Shown here one piece after another: positions 34,667 through 43,931 of a stretch of DNA of 64,000 bases. The DNA is from Nocardiopsis composta. Its GTDB lineage: Bacteria > Actinomycetota > Actinomycetes > Streptosporangiales > Streptosporangiaceae. The DNA lies in the NCBI RefSeq assembly GCF_014200805.1, contig NZ_JACHDB010000002.1, positions 434,001 through 498,000 on the forward strand, read 5' to 3'. The first letter of the stretch is position 1, and each line of letters begins with the position of its first letter. Under the pieces are notes generated by a model. It did no database searches. It was not told where the DNA came from and was given only the letters and a program-made list of their open reading frames with translations. Both the position numbers and the translations under genes were made by a program.

Positions 34667-34683
34667 GGTTGTGTCGCGCAACC
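34667..34683. promoter_or_regulatory. Operator-like site 1 (GGTTG-N7-CAACC)
   Basis: GGTTGTGTCGCGCAACC is a 17-bp site with perfect 5-bp arms. A second copy of the same pattern lies 37 nt away. Both are in the MarR/methyltransferase divergent promoter region, as expected for MarR dimers. Confidence 0.55.
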
Positions 34684-34703
34684 ATCTGGCGTACGGTCAA
34701 GAT

Positions 34704-34720
34704 GGTTGCACCATACAACT
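34704..34720. promoter_or_regulatory. Operator-like site 2 (GGTTG-N7-CAACT)
   Basis: GGTTGCACCATACAACT repeats the arm pattern and spacing of site 1, with one arm mismatch. It ends 13 nt before the methyltransferase start, so binding here would block its expression. Confidence 0.55.
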
Positions 34721-34733
34721 TTCTGGAGGCGTC

Positions 34734-35390
34734 ATGCCCTCGACGACCGGAACCGCTCCGTCCGGCCGGGCCCCCGGCCCGGCCGCCTCGGAGCAGGCCC
34801 GCCACCGCGCCGACGACATCCTCTTCGGTGAGCGCGGCAGCCGGGTCTACGCCCTGCTCACACCCCGGCTGCTGCGCGGCGTGTACCGCAGGATCGCCGA
34901 GGACGTCGCGGACGCGGCGCCCACCGGCGGCCGCCTGCTCGACGTGGGGACCGGGCCGGGGACCATGCTCGACGCGATCGCCCGGTACCGCCCCGACCTG
35001 GAACTGCGCGGGGCCGACCCGTCACCGGGGATGGTGGCCGAGGCCGGGCGCCGGCTCGGGCCGCTCGGCGCGGGGGCCCGGGTCCTCCTGGGCTCCAGCG
35101 AAGAGCTGCCGTTCCCCGACGCCTCGTTCGACACGGTCCTGTCCACCTTCAGCCTGCACCACTGGGGCGACCCGGCGGCGGCCGTCCCCGAGCTGCACCA
35201 GGTGCTGCGACCGGGCGGCCGGCTGGTCGTCTACGACGTTCCGCAGGCCCCGTTCCGGATCCTCGCCCGGACCGCGGAGGACCAGGGCCTGTTCACCGGG
35301 GACACGGCTCGCAGCACGCTGATCCGCACGCCGAACCCGATCGCCCCGGCGGTCGTCCGGTTCGTGCGCACCGCCACCCCATTGGACTGA
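34734..35390 (+). CDS. Class I SAM-dependent methyltransferase, divergent from MarR
   Basis: Methyltransferase of 218 residues. SAM motif I is LLDVGTGPGTMLDAIA, with GADPSPGMVAEAGRRLG, SSEELPFPDASFDTVLSTFS and [16 protein letters not shown] following, i.e. a UbiE/Methyltransf_11-type fold. The ATG at 34734 follows TGGAGG. The gene is likely controlled by the adjacent MarR protein. It could modify and inactivate a small molecule sensed by that regulator; this is inference from the arrangement. Confidence 0.85.
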   Translation: MPSTTGTAPSGRAPGPAASEQARHRADDILFGERGSRVYALLTPRLLRGVYRRIAEDVADAAPTGGRLLDVGTGPGTMLDAIARYRPDLELRGADPSPGMVAEAGRRLGPLGAGARVLLGSSEELPFPDASFDTVLSTFSLHHWGDPAAAVPELHQVLRPGGRLVVYDVPQAPFRILARTAEDQGLFTGDTARSTLIRTPNPIAPAVVRFVRTATPLD

Positions 35391-35411
35391 CGGCCGGCCC
35401 GGGCGGCCGTC
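35389..35411 (+). terminator. Terminator hairpin after the methyltransferase gene
   Basis: GACGGCCG and CGGCCGTC form perfect 8-bp arms with a 7-nt loop, starting inside the stop codon. The remaining 370 nt to the convergent nuclease gene shows only two GACCGGTCGA sites (near 35479 and 35520), which also occur in the 20.2-kb hairpin. Confidence 0.6.
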
Positions 35412-35782
35412 GGGTATGCGGTCGGCCGTCCAGGGGGCCCGGCCGCGGAGCGCCCCTGTCCCTCCGTCGATCCCGGACGCGCCGACCGGTCGAGGACGGC
35501 CCGCCGGCACCGGGCCGGGACCGGTCGATACATCGGCGGCAGGCGGGTGGGGCCGCGGGCGGGCGGGAAAGCGCAGGCCCCGCCCCGGGCGGAACAGTCC
35601 CCCGCGGGCCGGACCGGGTGCGCCCGACGGCCCCCGGCCGCGCCGGAGGAGCGGGAGGCAGGCGTCCGCCCGGGCATACCGGAGGCCCCGCCGGCGGAGG
35701 GGCCCGGGCCGGTTCCCGGACGCGCGGTGCGGGCCCGGACCCCTCCGGGCCCCGGCCCCGGGGCGCCGGGGCCGGGCCGGCG

Positions 35783-37663
35783 TCAGGAGCCGGCGCCGTC
35801 CGCGCCGCCGCCCGGGGTGAACCGCAGGACCTGCGGGTCGTGGTCGCTGACCTGGTCGTGGAACTCGGAGTTGATCCGCGCGATCTCGTACTCGGCGGTG
35901 CCGGCGGAGGCCCCGCCGATCAGGATGTGGTCGAGCGACTGGGAGTTGCCGTCGAACACGTAGTTGTACCGCTCCTCGGCGGGCAGATCCTCCATCGGGT
36001 TGTGCAGGCCGCCGCCGGTGAGCGTGGCCAGGGTGTCGGAGAACCAGAAGTCGTTGAGGTCGCCCATCACCACCAGGTCCGCCTCGGGGTCGGCGGCGTG
36101 CAGCTCGTCGGCGAAGGCGCGGACCAGCTCGGCCTGGGCGTGCCGCTGCTCCTCGGTGGTGCGCCGCGGCGGCTGGGTCAGCCCGTGCAGCGGCTGGTCG
36201 CCGCCCTTGGAGGAGAAGTGGTTGGTCACCACGAACACCCGGCGCCCCTCGAACTCGAACTCGCCGACCAGCGGCTTGCGGGTCTCCCGCCAGGCCTCGT
36301 CGGCGGGGGCGATCCGGCCCGGGGAGACGCTGAGCTCCGGCCCGTCGGCGCCGTCCACCACCTCCACCGGGGTGGCGGCGTCGCCGCCCTCCCGGTCGGT
36401 GAAGGAGACCCGCTCGGGGTCGAACAGGAAGACGTTGCGGATGTTGCCGCCGGGCTGCCCGCCGTCCGCGCCGTCCTCCGGGTCGATCTGCCGCCACTGG
36501 TAGGCCGGGCCGCCCGCGGCGGAGACCGCGTCGGTCAGCCGCTTCAGCGTCGCCTCCGGGGTGACGGTGCCGTCGTCGTCCGGGCCGCTGTCGTCCTGCA
36601 CCTCCTCCAGGCCGACCACCGCGGGCGCGGCGAGGTTGTCCACGATGCCCTTGGCGAGCCGGTCGAACACCTCCTGCCCGGAGCCGGCGGACAGGTTCTC
36701 CACGTTGTAGGTGGCCACCGAGAGCCGGCCGTCCTGCGGCTCCTGCGCGCGGGTCCGCTCCAGGCCGCCGTCCACGTGCTCGCCCACCTCGGCCGCCTTC
36801 ACCAGGTAGCCGCCGTAGGCGGAGTAGTACAGCGGTCCCCGGGTCGTCCCGGCCAGCTCGTCGCCGACGTTCGCCTCGGGCACCTCGCCCTGGGCGAGTG
36901 GCTCGACCTTGAGCCGGCCGCCGTTGGGGTCGTCGTAGGACCCGTAGGCGGTCCCGCCGCGCGGCGTCGGGTTCTGCTCCGGCTCGGTGGTGACCCACAG
37001 CGCGCCGTAGGAGTCGGTGGGCCCCACCACGCGGGCGTCGGCCACCTCGACGAGCATGTGCTCGGAGGACTCCCAGAAGTCGAGGGTGTAGGCCTCCGGG
37101 TCGAGCTCCAGGCCGCCGATGTCCTCGCCCTCGGGGGCGTAGGCGTCCGGCAGCGTGCCGGGGTCGAGCCGTACCGCTGCGGGCGGTTCGGCGCCGGTCC
37201 CGAGGACCTCCCAGTCGGCCCCGGAGATCTGGGTGACGGTCTGCGCGCCCTCCCCGGGGGAGTACTCGTCCACCGTTCCGCTCACCGCGACCTCGTCGCC
37301 GGGGGAGACCTCCGGGGTGGCGTCCCCGGTGTAGACGAACAGCGCCTCGCTGGTCCGCGGGTCGCCGTCGCCCTCCGGGTCCTGGAACCAGAAGCCGCGG
37401 ACCGAGCCGGAGGAGGCGACCGCGGTGACCACCCCGGGCACACCGGACACCTGCCGGTCGGCGTAGGGCGAGGTGCGGGTGGTGCCCTGGATGTCGTGGA
37501 TGCGCACGTCCGCGGCGTCGGCCGCGGCGGTTCCGGCCGGTGCGGCGAGGGCGGCGGCCGCAGCGACCGCGGCGCCCGCGCGCAGCGCGCGCCGCCGCCC
37601 GGGGGGAGGCGTGATGCGGGAGAGGGGGAGGAAGGGGAGCGCGGTTCTCGGTGAGCGGGACAC
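35783..37663 (-). CDS. Secreted ExeM/NucH-family extracellular endonuclease
   Basis: Exported DNase-like protein of 626 residues. A signal peptide (Arg-rich start, hydrophobic stretch, APAGTAAADAADVRIHDIQG) precedes an OB-fold region (VSGVPGVVTAVASSGSVRGF, WFQDPEGDGDPRTSEALFVY) that marks ExeM/NucH proteins. The C-terminal half is an endonuclease/exonuclease/phosphatase domain: VATYNVENL, VVGLEEVQDD, NHFSSKGGD, VVMGDLNDF, SLDHIL and VSDHDPQ supply the metal and catalytic residues. The GTG at 37663 has AAAGG upstream. It likely degrades extracellular DNA for phosphate or nutrition. No sorting signal is visible at the C-terminus. Confidence 0.88.
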   Translation of the reverse strand: MSRSPRTALPFLPLSRITPPPGRRRALRAGAAVAAAAALAAPAGTAAADAADVRIHDIQGTTRTSPYADRQVSGVPGVVTAVASSGSVRGFWFQDPEGDGDPRTSEALFVYTGDATPEVSPGDEVAVSGTVDEYSPGEGAQTVTQISGADWEVLGTGAEPPAAVRLDPGTLPDAYAPEGEDIGGLELDPEAYTLDFWESSEHMLVEVADARVVGPTDSYGALWVTTEPEQNPTPRGGTAYGSYDDPNGGRLKVEPLAQGEVPEANVGDELAGTTRGPLYYSAYGGYLVKAAEVGEHVDGGLERTRAQEPQDGRLSVATYNVENLSAGSGQEVFDRLAKGIVDNLAAPAVVGLEEVQDDSGPDDDGTVTPEATLKRLTDAVSAAGGPAYQWRQIDPEDGADGGQPGGNIRNVFLFDPERVSFTDREGGDAATPVEVVDGADGPELSVSPGRIAPADEAWRETRKPLVGEFEFEGRRVFVVTNHFSSKGGDQPLHGLTQPPRRTTEEQRHAQAELVRAFADELHAADPEADLVVMGDLNDFWFSDTLATLTGGGLHNPMEDLPAEERYNYVFDGNSQSLDHILIGGASAGTAEYEIARINSEFHDQVSDHDPQVLRFTPGGGADGAGS

Positions 37664-38763
37664 TCCTGCGCCTTTCCGGTTGCGGTTGGAGGGCGCTCCG
37701 ATGATGCCGGAACCCCGTTACCGCCGGGAAGACCGGGAGTGAACGCGTCTTCCCCCGGGGCCGCTTCCGGCCCGGGAGATTCGAAGGAAGCCGAGGTCGA
37801 GCCGTCGGCCGTTACCGCCTTCCGGATCCTGGAACCGGTTCTTTCCCGGGCCTCGATGCGGCATCGGAGCCGGTGCGCCCTCCCCAGGGCGGAGCCTTCC
37901 GATTCCCGGCGCACACGCGGCGCCGGAGACCGTGCGGGTGGCCGCCCGCCCGCCGTTCATGCACCGACCGGCCCCGCCCCGGCGAGCGGCCCCTGACCGG
38001 TCGACGGGGCGGCGGGAGCGGCCCGGTCTCGGGGCCGGATCCCCGGCCGTACACCCCGCAGCCCTCTCAGAGCCTGTCGGCAAGGGGTGCCGGGGCCGTG
38101 CCGGCGGGGCGCGGGGGCGCGGTCCGATCGCGGGGAGCGGCGTCCCGGACATGAACGGGGTCTTCGATGCGGGAGAGGTGTTCTCAGCCCTTCCCGGGCA
38201 GGCCCGGCCCCGCACTCGCCCGCGCCGGGCCCCGGCCGCGGGACGCCCCGCGATCAACGGGGGTGGGCTGCGGCCGGCGGTGTGCCGCCGAGACGACGCA
38301 GAGCTCGACGCGGGTGGGTGCGGGCAGGACGGCGAGCGGGCACTCTGGGCCGCCGGTCGGATACCCGGCGGTCTCTCAGGGGAGGGGGTGGCGCGGCTGC
38401 GGAGAGCACCCGGGCCATCGCCGGGGCCGCCCACCTGCGTTGCGGCCCGCCCACCAGGCCCGGAGCCGCTTTCCCCGGCCGGCGTTTCCGCCTGCCGGCG
38501 GACCGGGGCCCGACGCCGTCATAGGGGTTCGGCGCCGTCTGCGACGCGGGCGTGCGCGAGGTCCGGGGCAGGTCGGCGCTGAGGAGCCCGCGGATGGTCC
38601 GGCAGGGCCGATCCGGGGCGCAGTGGTCGGGAGACGTCTGGGGAACAAGGGTTCGGGGCCGTCGCCGCCTTGCCTCCCGGGCCCTCCGCGGTGATCGTGG
38701 AGGGACCGGACCGGCGGCCGGCCCGCGGGCCGGCCGCCACGTGAACGGCGGGAGGGGGAGAGC
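37664..38763. other. 1.1-kb gene-poor intergenic region
   Basis: Between the divergent nuclease and alpha/beta hydrolase genes. The six frames contain only Pro/Arg/Gly-rich translations with no family resemblance and no convincing ribosome binding sites. A single GACCGGTCGA-like site occurs near 37996. No RNA gene was recognised. Confidence 0.5.
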
Positions 38764-39624
38764 GTGGGCGGAGCCGCGGCCGGTGCCTGGAGCGCGCTGC
38801 CGCGCGTCGCGGTGATCCTGCTGGTCGTCGTGGTGCTGGCCGCGGCGCTGCTGGCCGGGGTGGTCTACGGGTTCCAGCGGTCGGTGATCTACCTGCCCGG
38901 CGACCGGGAGGTCCCGCCCATCGCCGGGCGCGTCGAGGGGGCCCGCGACGTCGAACTGCGCACCGAGGACGGGCTGCGGCTGGGCGCCTGGTTCCTGCCT
39001 CCGCGAGGCGCCGACCGGGACACCGCCGTGCTGGTCGCCAACGGCAACGCCGCGGACCGGGAGAACCGGATGCCGCTGGCCGACGCGCTCACCGCGGAGG
39101 GCTTCTCCGTCCTCCTCTTCGACTACCGCGGCTTCGGCGGCAACCCGGGCCGCCCCTCGGAGGGCGGGCTCGCCGCCGACGCGCGGGCCGCGCAGCGCGC
39201 ACTCGAAGAGGAACTGGGCTTCCCGCCGGAGCGCACCGTCTACTTCGGGGAGAGCATCGGCACCGGCGTCGCCTCCCGGCTCGCGGTCGAGCGGCCGCCG
39301 GCCGCCCTGCTGCTCCGCTCGCCCTTCACCGACCTGGCGGCGCTGGGCCGGCACCACTATCCGCTGGTCCCGGTGGGGCCGTTGCTCCGCGACCGCTACC
39401 CGGTCGCGGAGAACGTCGCCGGGCTGGAGGCGCCGGTGACCGTGGTCTACGGGGAGGAGGACAGCGTCGTACCGCCGGAGCAGAGCCGCCGGGTCGCCGC
39501 GTCCGCCGCCGAGCTCCATGCCGAGGTGGCGGTGGCCGGGGCCGACCACAACGACGCGGTGCTCTTCGACGGAGAGGAGCTCATCGCGGCGGTGGTCGAG
39601 CTGGCCGACCACGCGGTCCGCTGA
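38764..39624 (+). CDS. Alpha/beta hydrolase with N-terminal membrane anchor (ABHD13/Bem46-like)
   Basis: Hydrolase of 286 residues with one N-terminal transmembrane helix (about residues 15-38). The fold markers are VLVANGNAADRENRMPLADA, LLFDYRGFGGNPGRPSEGG and the nucleophile elbow VYFGESIGTGVAS (Ser of GESIG). The acid is likely the Asp in VVYGEEDSVVPPEQ and the His lies in AGADHNDAV. This matches the membrane-anchored Bem46/ABHD13 esterase group. The GTG start follows GGGAGGGGGAG. Substrate unknown. Monocistronic. Confidence 0.85.
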   Translation: MGGAAAGAWSALPRVAVILLVVVVLAAALLAGVVYGFQRSVIYLPGDREVPPIAGRVEGARDVELRTEDGLRLGAWFLPPRGADRDTAVLVANGNAADRENRMPLADALTAEGFSVLLFDYRGFGGNPGRPSEGGLAADARAAQRALEEELGFPPERTVYFGESIGTGVASRLAVERPPAALLLRSPFTDLAALGRHHYPLVPVGPLLRDRYPVAENVAGLEAPVTVVYGEEDSVVPPEQSRRVAASAAELHAEVAVAGADHNDAVLFDGEELIAAVVELADHAVR

Positions 39625-40044
39625 CTCACCGGCCCCCTCAGAGGCCGCCGGGTATGCGGGTGGCCACCGGGTACGGCCGCCTCACGCTTCCCCGCCCGCC
39701 CGGGGTGAAGCCGATCTGCGTCGAGCTCAGCGCCGTCGTCCTGTCCCGGCCCCTCCTGGCGGGCGGTCGCCTCCGGTGGGCCGGGCAGAGAGGGAAACGC
39801 GGAACTCGGCGTCATCGAAGGCGGCACGCCGCCCGCCGCGCCCCTCCGCAGCCGGGACAGGACGGTAACGGCCCCGCGAGACCTCCCGCCGCGGTCACGG
39901 CGACGTCGAGGTGGCGCTGCGCGGGTGGGGGCTGCACCGCGGGTGGGCGCGGGGCGGATGCGGGGCGCGCCGCGGCCCGGTCCGGTCGCCCCCGATCAGG
40001 GGGAAGTGCTGCGCGGACGGGCGGCCGTGCGGCACCATGGTCGG
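39625..40044. other. Intergenic region with third dispersed repeat copy
   Basis: A 14-bp inverted repeat, CGTCCTGTCCCGGC at 39737-39750 and its exact complement at 39851-39864, is followed by CGAGGTGGCGCTG at 39907, the motif also seen at 20356 and, in part, at 7867. No gene is visible before about 40045. Confidence 0.5.
39907..39937. repeat. Dispersed intergenic repeat, copy 3
   Basis: CGAGGTGGCGCTGCGCGGGT resembles the copy at 20356 (13 identical bases at the start, then a two-base deletion). Upstream GTCACGGCGACG also parallels GTCACGACGAGG at 20349. Confidence 0.45.
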
Positions 40045-40635
40045 GTGGACGCCCAACATGTCGCGCTGCTGCGCGAGCTCCTGGCCTCGACGCCGTGGGT
40101 GGAGCGCACCGAGGACTTCGCCCGTGCGCTGCGCCGGACGAATGCGCCCGGCGGGCTGATGCTGCTGGGCACTCCACAAGAGGAGCCGTGGCACCTCGCC
40201 GCCCACCTGGGCGATGAGGCCCGCTTCTCCGGTCTGCCCCAGCTCGCCCCCAGCCTGGTCCGGTGGAACCCGCCGCCCGGTGCGCCGCCGCACCTGTCCA
40301 TCGGCCTGGACCGGCTGGCCGACGCGGGGCGGGGCCAGACCCTGTTCGTGGTCAACGACGCGCCCGAGGCCCCGATCCCGCTCCTGGAGCGGGTGGACGA
40401 CGCACGCCGCTCCGGTGCGACCGTCCTCGCCCTCGACCAGGGCGACCGCGAGCTGGAGATGCTGGCCCACGACGCGATCAGCCTGGAACCGGGGCGCTCC
40501 CCGGTCACCTTCGAAGGGCTGCAGCACCTGGTGAGCACCGCGGCCGGCCGGATGGAGGACCGCCGCAAGGGCGGCTTCCGGGAACGCCTCTCCCGCTTCC
40601 TCGACGTGGTGAGCGGCCCCCGGCACCCGGACTGA
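40045..40635 (+). CDS. Conserved hypothetical protein with SIS-like fold pattern
   Basis: Protein of about 196 residues that begins VDAQHVALLRELLASTPWVE. The middle has PWHLAAHLGDEARF and the latter half PIPLLERVDDARRSGATVLA, then ISLEPGRSPVTFEGLQHLVS. The strand-helix order and the GATVLAL segment recall SIS (phosphosugar-binding) domains, but no catalytic signature is clear. The start is uncertain: GTG at 40045 is chosen because recognisable sequence begins there; GTG at 40027 or ATG at 39925 are in frame. No operon partner is present. Function not recognised. Confidence 0.6.
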   Translation: MDAQHVALLRELLASTPWVERTEDFARALRRTNAPGGLMLLGTPQEEPWHLAAHLGDEARFSGLPQLAPSLVRWNPPPGAPPHLSIGLDRLADAGRGQTLFVVNDAPEAPIPLLERVDDARRSGATVLALDQGDRELEMLAHDAISLEPGRSPVTFEGLQHLVSTAAGRMEDRRKGGFRERLSRFLDVVSGPRHPD

Positions 40636-41382
40636 CCCTCTCCTGCGCCGCGGGGCGGCCGCACGGGATGCGGTGCCGCGGCTCCGGCCTCCCGCCCTGC
40701 GCGGAGGGGCCGATCCCCGTCGGGCACAGGGCGGAGCGGAACGAGGCGGGAGTCCGCCCGGGGACCGCAGGCCACGCGCCGGCCGTTCGGGTGGCCGGCC
40801 GACTGCGATGCCGCCCCCGTGCAGTGGCCGATTACGGGCCGCGCCTGCCGCCAGGGGCCCGGTGGCGGCCCGGGCACGAGGAGCGGAGGCCGGGCCTTCC
40901 ACTCCGCCATCGGCCCCCTGCCCACGCCGCGGTTCCGGCGGGGTGCCCCGTCCGTCCGGTGGCGGCCCTCAGGGGCAGGCGCGGCCGACCTGAGCGGATG
41001 CCCGCGGCCTCCTCCACCGAGTGCGCGGCGGCCGCCGGACCCGGGCGAGGCCCGGGCGGGCGGTCGCACCGTGCATGGGCACCGCGCAGGCGGGCGGCCG
41101 TCCCGGCGAGCGGAGGTCACCACCGGCGGTCGGGCGTGCGGTCGGGCGCACAGCGCACCCGGCCAGGGCCGCCGACGGGGAGCGCGGCAGATCCGCGCCG
41201 CGCTCCTGCCGCGCGCGGACGGGCCCGTCGGCCCCCGCAACGCCGATCTCGGCCGTCACGTCTCAACCGGTGTTGAGGCGGCGACAGCACCGAGGTCAAC
41301 GCGAGGGGGCGTGCCGGCCCGGCCTGCGGGGTCGCCTTCGGCCGGGCCCGGTCGGGCACAGGGCCGCGTGCCCGATGCCCTC
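40636..41382. other. Gene-poor region
   Basis: About 750 nt between convergent-orientation genes, very GC-rich. Long frames cross it but encode only low-complexity Pro/Arg/Gly sequence. No repeat, RNA or gene relic was recognised. Confidence 0.45.
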
Positions 41383-42144
41383 TCAGGGGGCCGCGGCGTC
41401 CGGGGCCCCCGGGGCGGGCCAGTGGGGTGCTCCCAGCTCGCGGGAGACGTTGCGGGCGGCCTCTCGGACGGCGGCTCCGACGTCGTCGGAGGCCGGCCAC
41501 TCCGGCATCGGGACCACGACGCCGATCGCCCCGACCGCCAGCCCCGAGGAGTCGAAGACGGGCGCGGCCAGCCCGCACTCGCCGAGCACCGCCTCCTCCC
41601 GCTCGGTGGCGAGCGCGTCGCGGCGGACCGCGTCGAGCTGCTCGCGCAGCACCGCCGGATCGGTCACCGTGTCGCCCGTCATGCTGCGCAGCTCGCCGCC
41701 GGAGGCCTCGGGCGCATAGGCGAGCAGCGCCTTGCCGAGGGCGGTGGCGTGCGCCGGCATGACCAGGCCGACCTCGGGCATCTGCCGCGAGCCGTCCGGG
41801 CGCGGCTCGTGGTGGACGATCATCACCTCGCCCGGCAGCGGCACCCCGGTGCGCACCGCGTGGCCGGTGCGCCTGGCCAGCTCGGCGGACCAGGTGACGG
41901 CGCGCGAGCGCAGCTCCAGCGTGTCCAGGTAGACGTTGCCGAGTTTGAGCACCACCGGGCCGAGCCGGTAGCGGGCGGAGTCGTGCTCCTGCAGCACCAT
42001 GCCGTGCGCCTGCAGGGTCTTGAGGATCCCGTGCACCGTGGACGGTGCGAGGCCGAGCCGGCCGGCGATCTCGGAGAGGTTCACGCTGCGGGACGCCTGC
42101 AGTACGCCGAGGATCCGGACGGCCCGATCGACCGACTGGATCAT
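41383..42144 (-). CDS. IclR family transcriptional regulator of the dha operon
   Basis: Regulator of 253 residues. The winged helix is MIQSVDRAVRILGVLQASRS, LSEIAGRLGLAPSTVHGILK and TLQAHGMVLQ. The C-terminal effector domain contains LARRTGHAVRTGVPLPGEVM, ATALGKALLAYAP and AVGAIGVVVPMPEWP, the usual IclR layout. ATG at 42144 follows GAGAGGG. It is divergent from dhaK, and a perfect 7-bp inverted repeat lies between them, so it probably controls dihydroxyacetone kinase expression in response to a glycerol/triose-type ligand. Effector identity is inference. Confidence 0.9.
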   Translation of the reverse strand: MIQSVDRAVRILGVLQASRSVNLSEIAGRLGLAPSTVHGILKTLQAHGMVLQEHDSARYRLGPVVLKLGNVYLDTLELRSRAVTWSAELARRTGHAVRTGVPLPGEVMIVHHEPRPDGSRQMPEVGLVMPAHATALGKALLAYAPEASGGELRSMTGDTVTDPAVLREQLDAVRRDALATEREEAVLGECGLAAPVFDSSGLAVGAIGVVVPMPEWPASDDVGAAVREAARNVSRELGAPHWPAPGAPDAAAP

Positions 42145-42212
42145 CTCGCCCTCTCTCCCGCTCTGCTGAGAGCACTTTACAGCAGCGAAACCGCATCCTA
42201 TGATCCGGAACA

Positions 42213-42231
42213 CATTCGACATTATCGAATG
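42213..42231. promoter_or_regulatory. Candidate IclR operator upstream of dhaK
   Basis: CATTCGACATTATCGAATG has perfect 7-bp arms around a 5-nt centre and is strikingly AT-rich against its surroundings. It lies 61 nt upstream of dhaK and 69 nt upstream of the IclR start. Confidence 0.6.
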
Positions 42232-42291
42232 AGCTTCGGCAATGAGGAAGCCTCTGGTGGCGTTCGGCCCCGGTGGCCAGAGAGGTGCGCG

Positions 42292-43284
42292 ATGTCAGTG
42301 CGGCAGCTGGTGAACGATCCCGACGATCTCGTGTCGGAGGCGCTCCAGGGGTTGGAGCAGGCCCATCCCGAGCTGGTCCGGCACCACCGGGACCCGGACT
42401 TCCTGACCCGGACCAAGCCGGCGGACAAGGTGGCCCTGGTCTCCGGCGGAGGCTCCGGGCACGAACCGCTGCACACCGGTTTCGTCGGAGTCGGCATGCT
42501 GGACGCCGCGGTCCCCGGGGCGGTCTTCGCCAGTCCCACCGCCTACCAGGTCAGGGCCGCGATCAGGGCCGCCGACCGGGGGCGGGGCGTGCTGCTGATC
42601 ATCAAGAACTACACCGGCGACGTGCTCAACTTCGGCATCGCCGCCGAGCTCGCCGCGGACGAGGGCATCGAGGTCCGCACCGTGCTGGTCGACGATGACC
42701 TCGCCACCGAGAGCGACAGCGGCCCCGGGCGCCGGGGCACCGCCGCGGTGGTCGCGGTGGAGAAGATCTGCGGCGCCGCCGCCGAACGCGGTGCCTCGCT
42801 GGACGAGCTGGCGGCCCTGGCCGAACGGGTGACCGGGTCCGCGCGCACCCTGGCGCTGGCGCTCGCCGCCTGCACCCACCCCGGGCAGCGGCGCCCGTCG
42901 TTCGAACTGGCCGACGACGAGGTCGAGTTCGGCGTCGGCATCCACGGCGAGCGCGGAACCGGGAGGCGCCCGTTCGCCCCGGTGCGGGAGCTCGTCGCCG
43001 GACTCACCGCACCGATCGTCGGCGCACTGGGCCTGGCCGCCGGAGACAGCGTGATCGCCATCGTGAACGGCCTCGGCTCGACGCACGCCCTGGAGCTGTC
43101 CGCCGCCCACCGGGAGCTCCGCGCCCACCTGGACGCGCGCGGGATCGCCGTCGCGCGCTCCCTGGTCGGCTCCTACGTCACCGCACTGGACATGCGCGGC
43201 TGCTCGGTCACCCTGCTGCGCGCCGACGACGAACTGGTGGACCTGTGGGACGCCCCGGTCCGCACCCCGTCCCTGACCTGGTGA
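42292..43284 (+). CDS. dhaK: Dihydroxyacetone kinase subunit DhaK
   Basis: Dihydroxyacetone-binding subunit, 330 residues. VALVSGGGSGHEPLHTGFVG near the N-terminus, VKNYTGDVLNF-like sequence (IIKNYTGDVLNFGIA here), VDDDLATE and the substrate-binding His in GVGIHGERGTGRRPF are all present; the His forms the hemiaminal link with dihydroxyacetone. Length matches the family. ATG at 42292 with GAGGTG upstream. It works with DhaL, encoded 20 nt downstream, to make dihydroxyacetone phosphate. Confidence 0.95.
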   Translation: MSVRQLVNDPDDLVSEALQGLEQAHPELVRHHRDPDFLTRTKPADKVALVSGGGSGHEPLHTGFVGVGMLDAAVPGAVFASPTAYQVRAAIRAADRGRGVLLIIKNYTGDVLNFGIAAELAADEGIEVRTVLVDDDLATESDSGPGRRGTAAVVAVEKICGAAAERGASLDELAALAERVTGSARTLALALAACTHPGQRRPSFELADDEVEFGVGIHGERGTGRRPFAPVRELVAGLTAPIVGALGLAAGDSVIAIVNGLGSTHALELSAAHRELRAHLDARGIAVARSLVGSYVTALDMRGCSVTLLRADDELVDLWDAPVRTPSLTW

Positions 43285-43304
43285 GCCACGAGGAGACACG
43301 AGAC

Positions 43305-43931
43305 ATGGAAACCACCACCGCCCTGGACGCGAGGGCCTGGATCGACGGCTTCATCGCCGTCATCGCCGCACGCTCCGCCGAGCTCACCGAGCTGGACCGG
43401 CAGGCCGGCGACGGCGACTACGGCACCAACCTCCGGTCGGCCCTGCGCCGCACGGAGACCAACCTGAACGGTGTCGCGGACGACTCGCCCGAGGCCGTCT
43501 TCACCGCGGTCTCCGACGCCTTCCTGAACACCGGCGGAACCAGTGGACCGCTGTTCGGCATGTGGTTCCGGGAGTTCGCCAAGGCCGCCGACGGCGAACC
43601 GACCACCGCGACCCTGGCCGAGGGCGCCGCCAACGCGGTCGCCGCGGTGCAGCGCCTGGGCAAGGCGGAGGTGGGCCACAAGACGATGGTCGACGCGATG
43701 GCTCCGGCCGCCGAGGCCCTGGCCGCGGCAGCCGCCCGCGGTGCGGACCTCCCCGAGGCGCTCCGGGAGACCGCGGCCGCCGCCCACGCCGGCGCCCGGT
43801 CCACCGAGGAGCTGCTGGCCCAGCGGGGCCGGGCCAGCTACGTGGGCGAGCACGCGCGGGGGGTCGTCGATCCGGGCGCGCTCACCGTCGCCCTGTTCTT
43901 CGACGCCGCGGTCGCCACCGTCCAGCCGTAG
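43305..43931 (+). CDS. dhaL: Dihydroxyacetone kinase subunit DhaL
   Basis: Nucleotide-binding subunit of 208 residues. ELDRQAGDGDYGTNL carries the Asp residues that hold two magnesium ions and ADP, and NTGGTSGPLFGMWF and VGHKTMVDAMAPA are conserved DhaL blocks. ATG at 43305, preceded by GGAG. In the bacterial PTS-dependent kinase a DhaM phosphodonor is needed; no dhaM follows, as the next 600 nt are gene-free. The donor must be encoded elsewhere, or the pair uses ATP differently. Confidence 0.94.
   Translation: METTTALDARAWIDGFIAVIAARSAELTELDRQAGDGDYGTNLRSALRRTETNLNGVADDSPEAVFTAVSDAFLNTGGTSGPLFGMWFREFAKAADGEPTTATLAEGAANAVAAVQRLGKAEVGHKTMVDAMAPAAEALAAAAARGADLPEALRETAAAAHAGARSTEELLAQRGRASYVGEHARGVVDPGALTVALFFDAAVATVQP

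Noticed and set aside
35475-35530. Two GACCGGTCGA sites as a specific operator pair
   Set aside because: They lie between convergent genes, where an operator is unlikely, and the short palindrome recurs in GC-rich sequence.
40636-41382. Possible gene in the 750-nt gap before the IclR gene
   Set aside because: Open frames in several phases are expected at this GC content; none has a ribosome binding site or recognisable motif.
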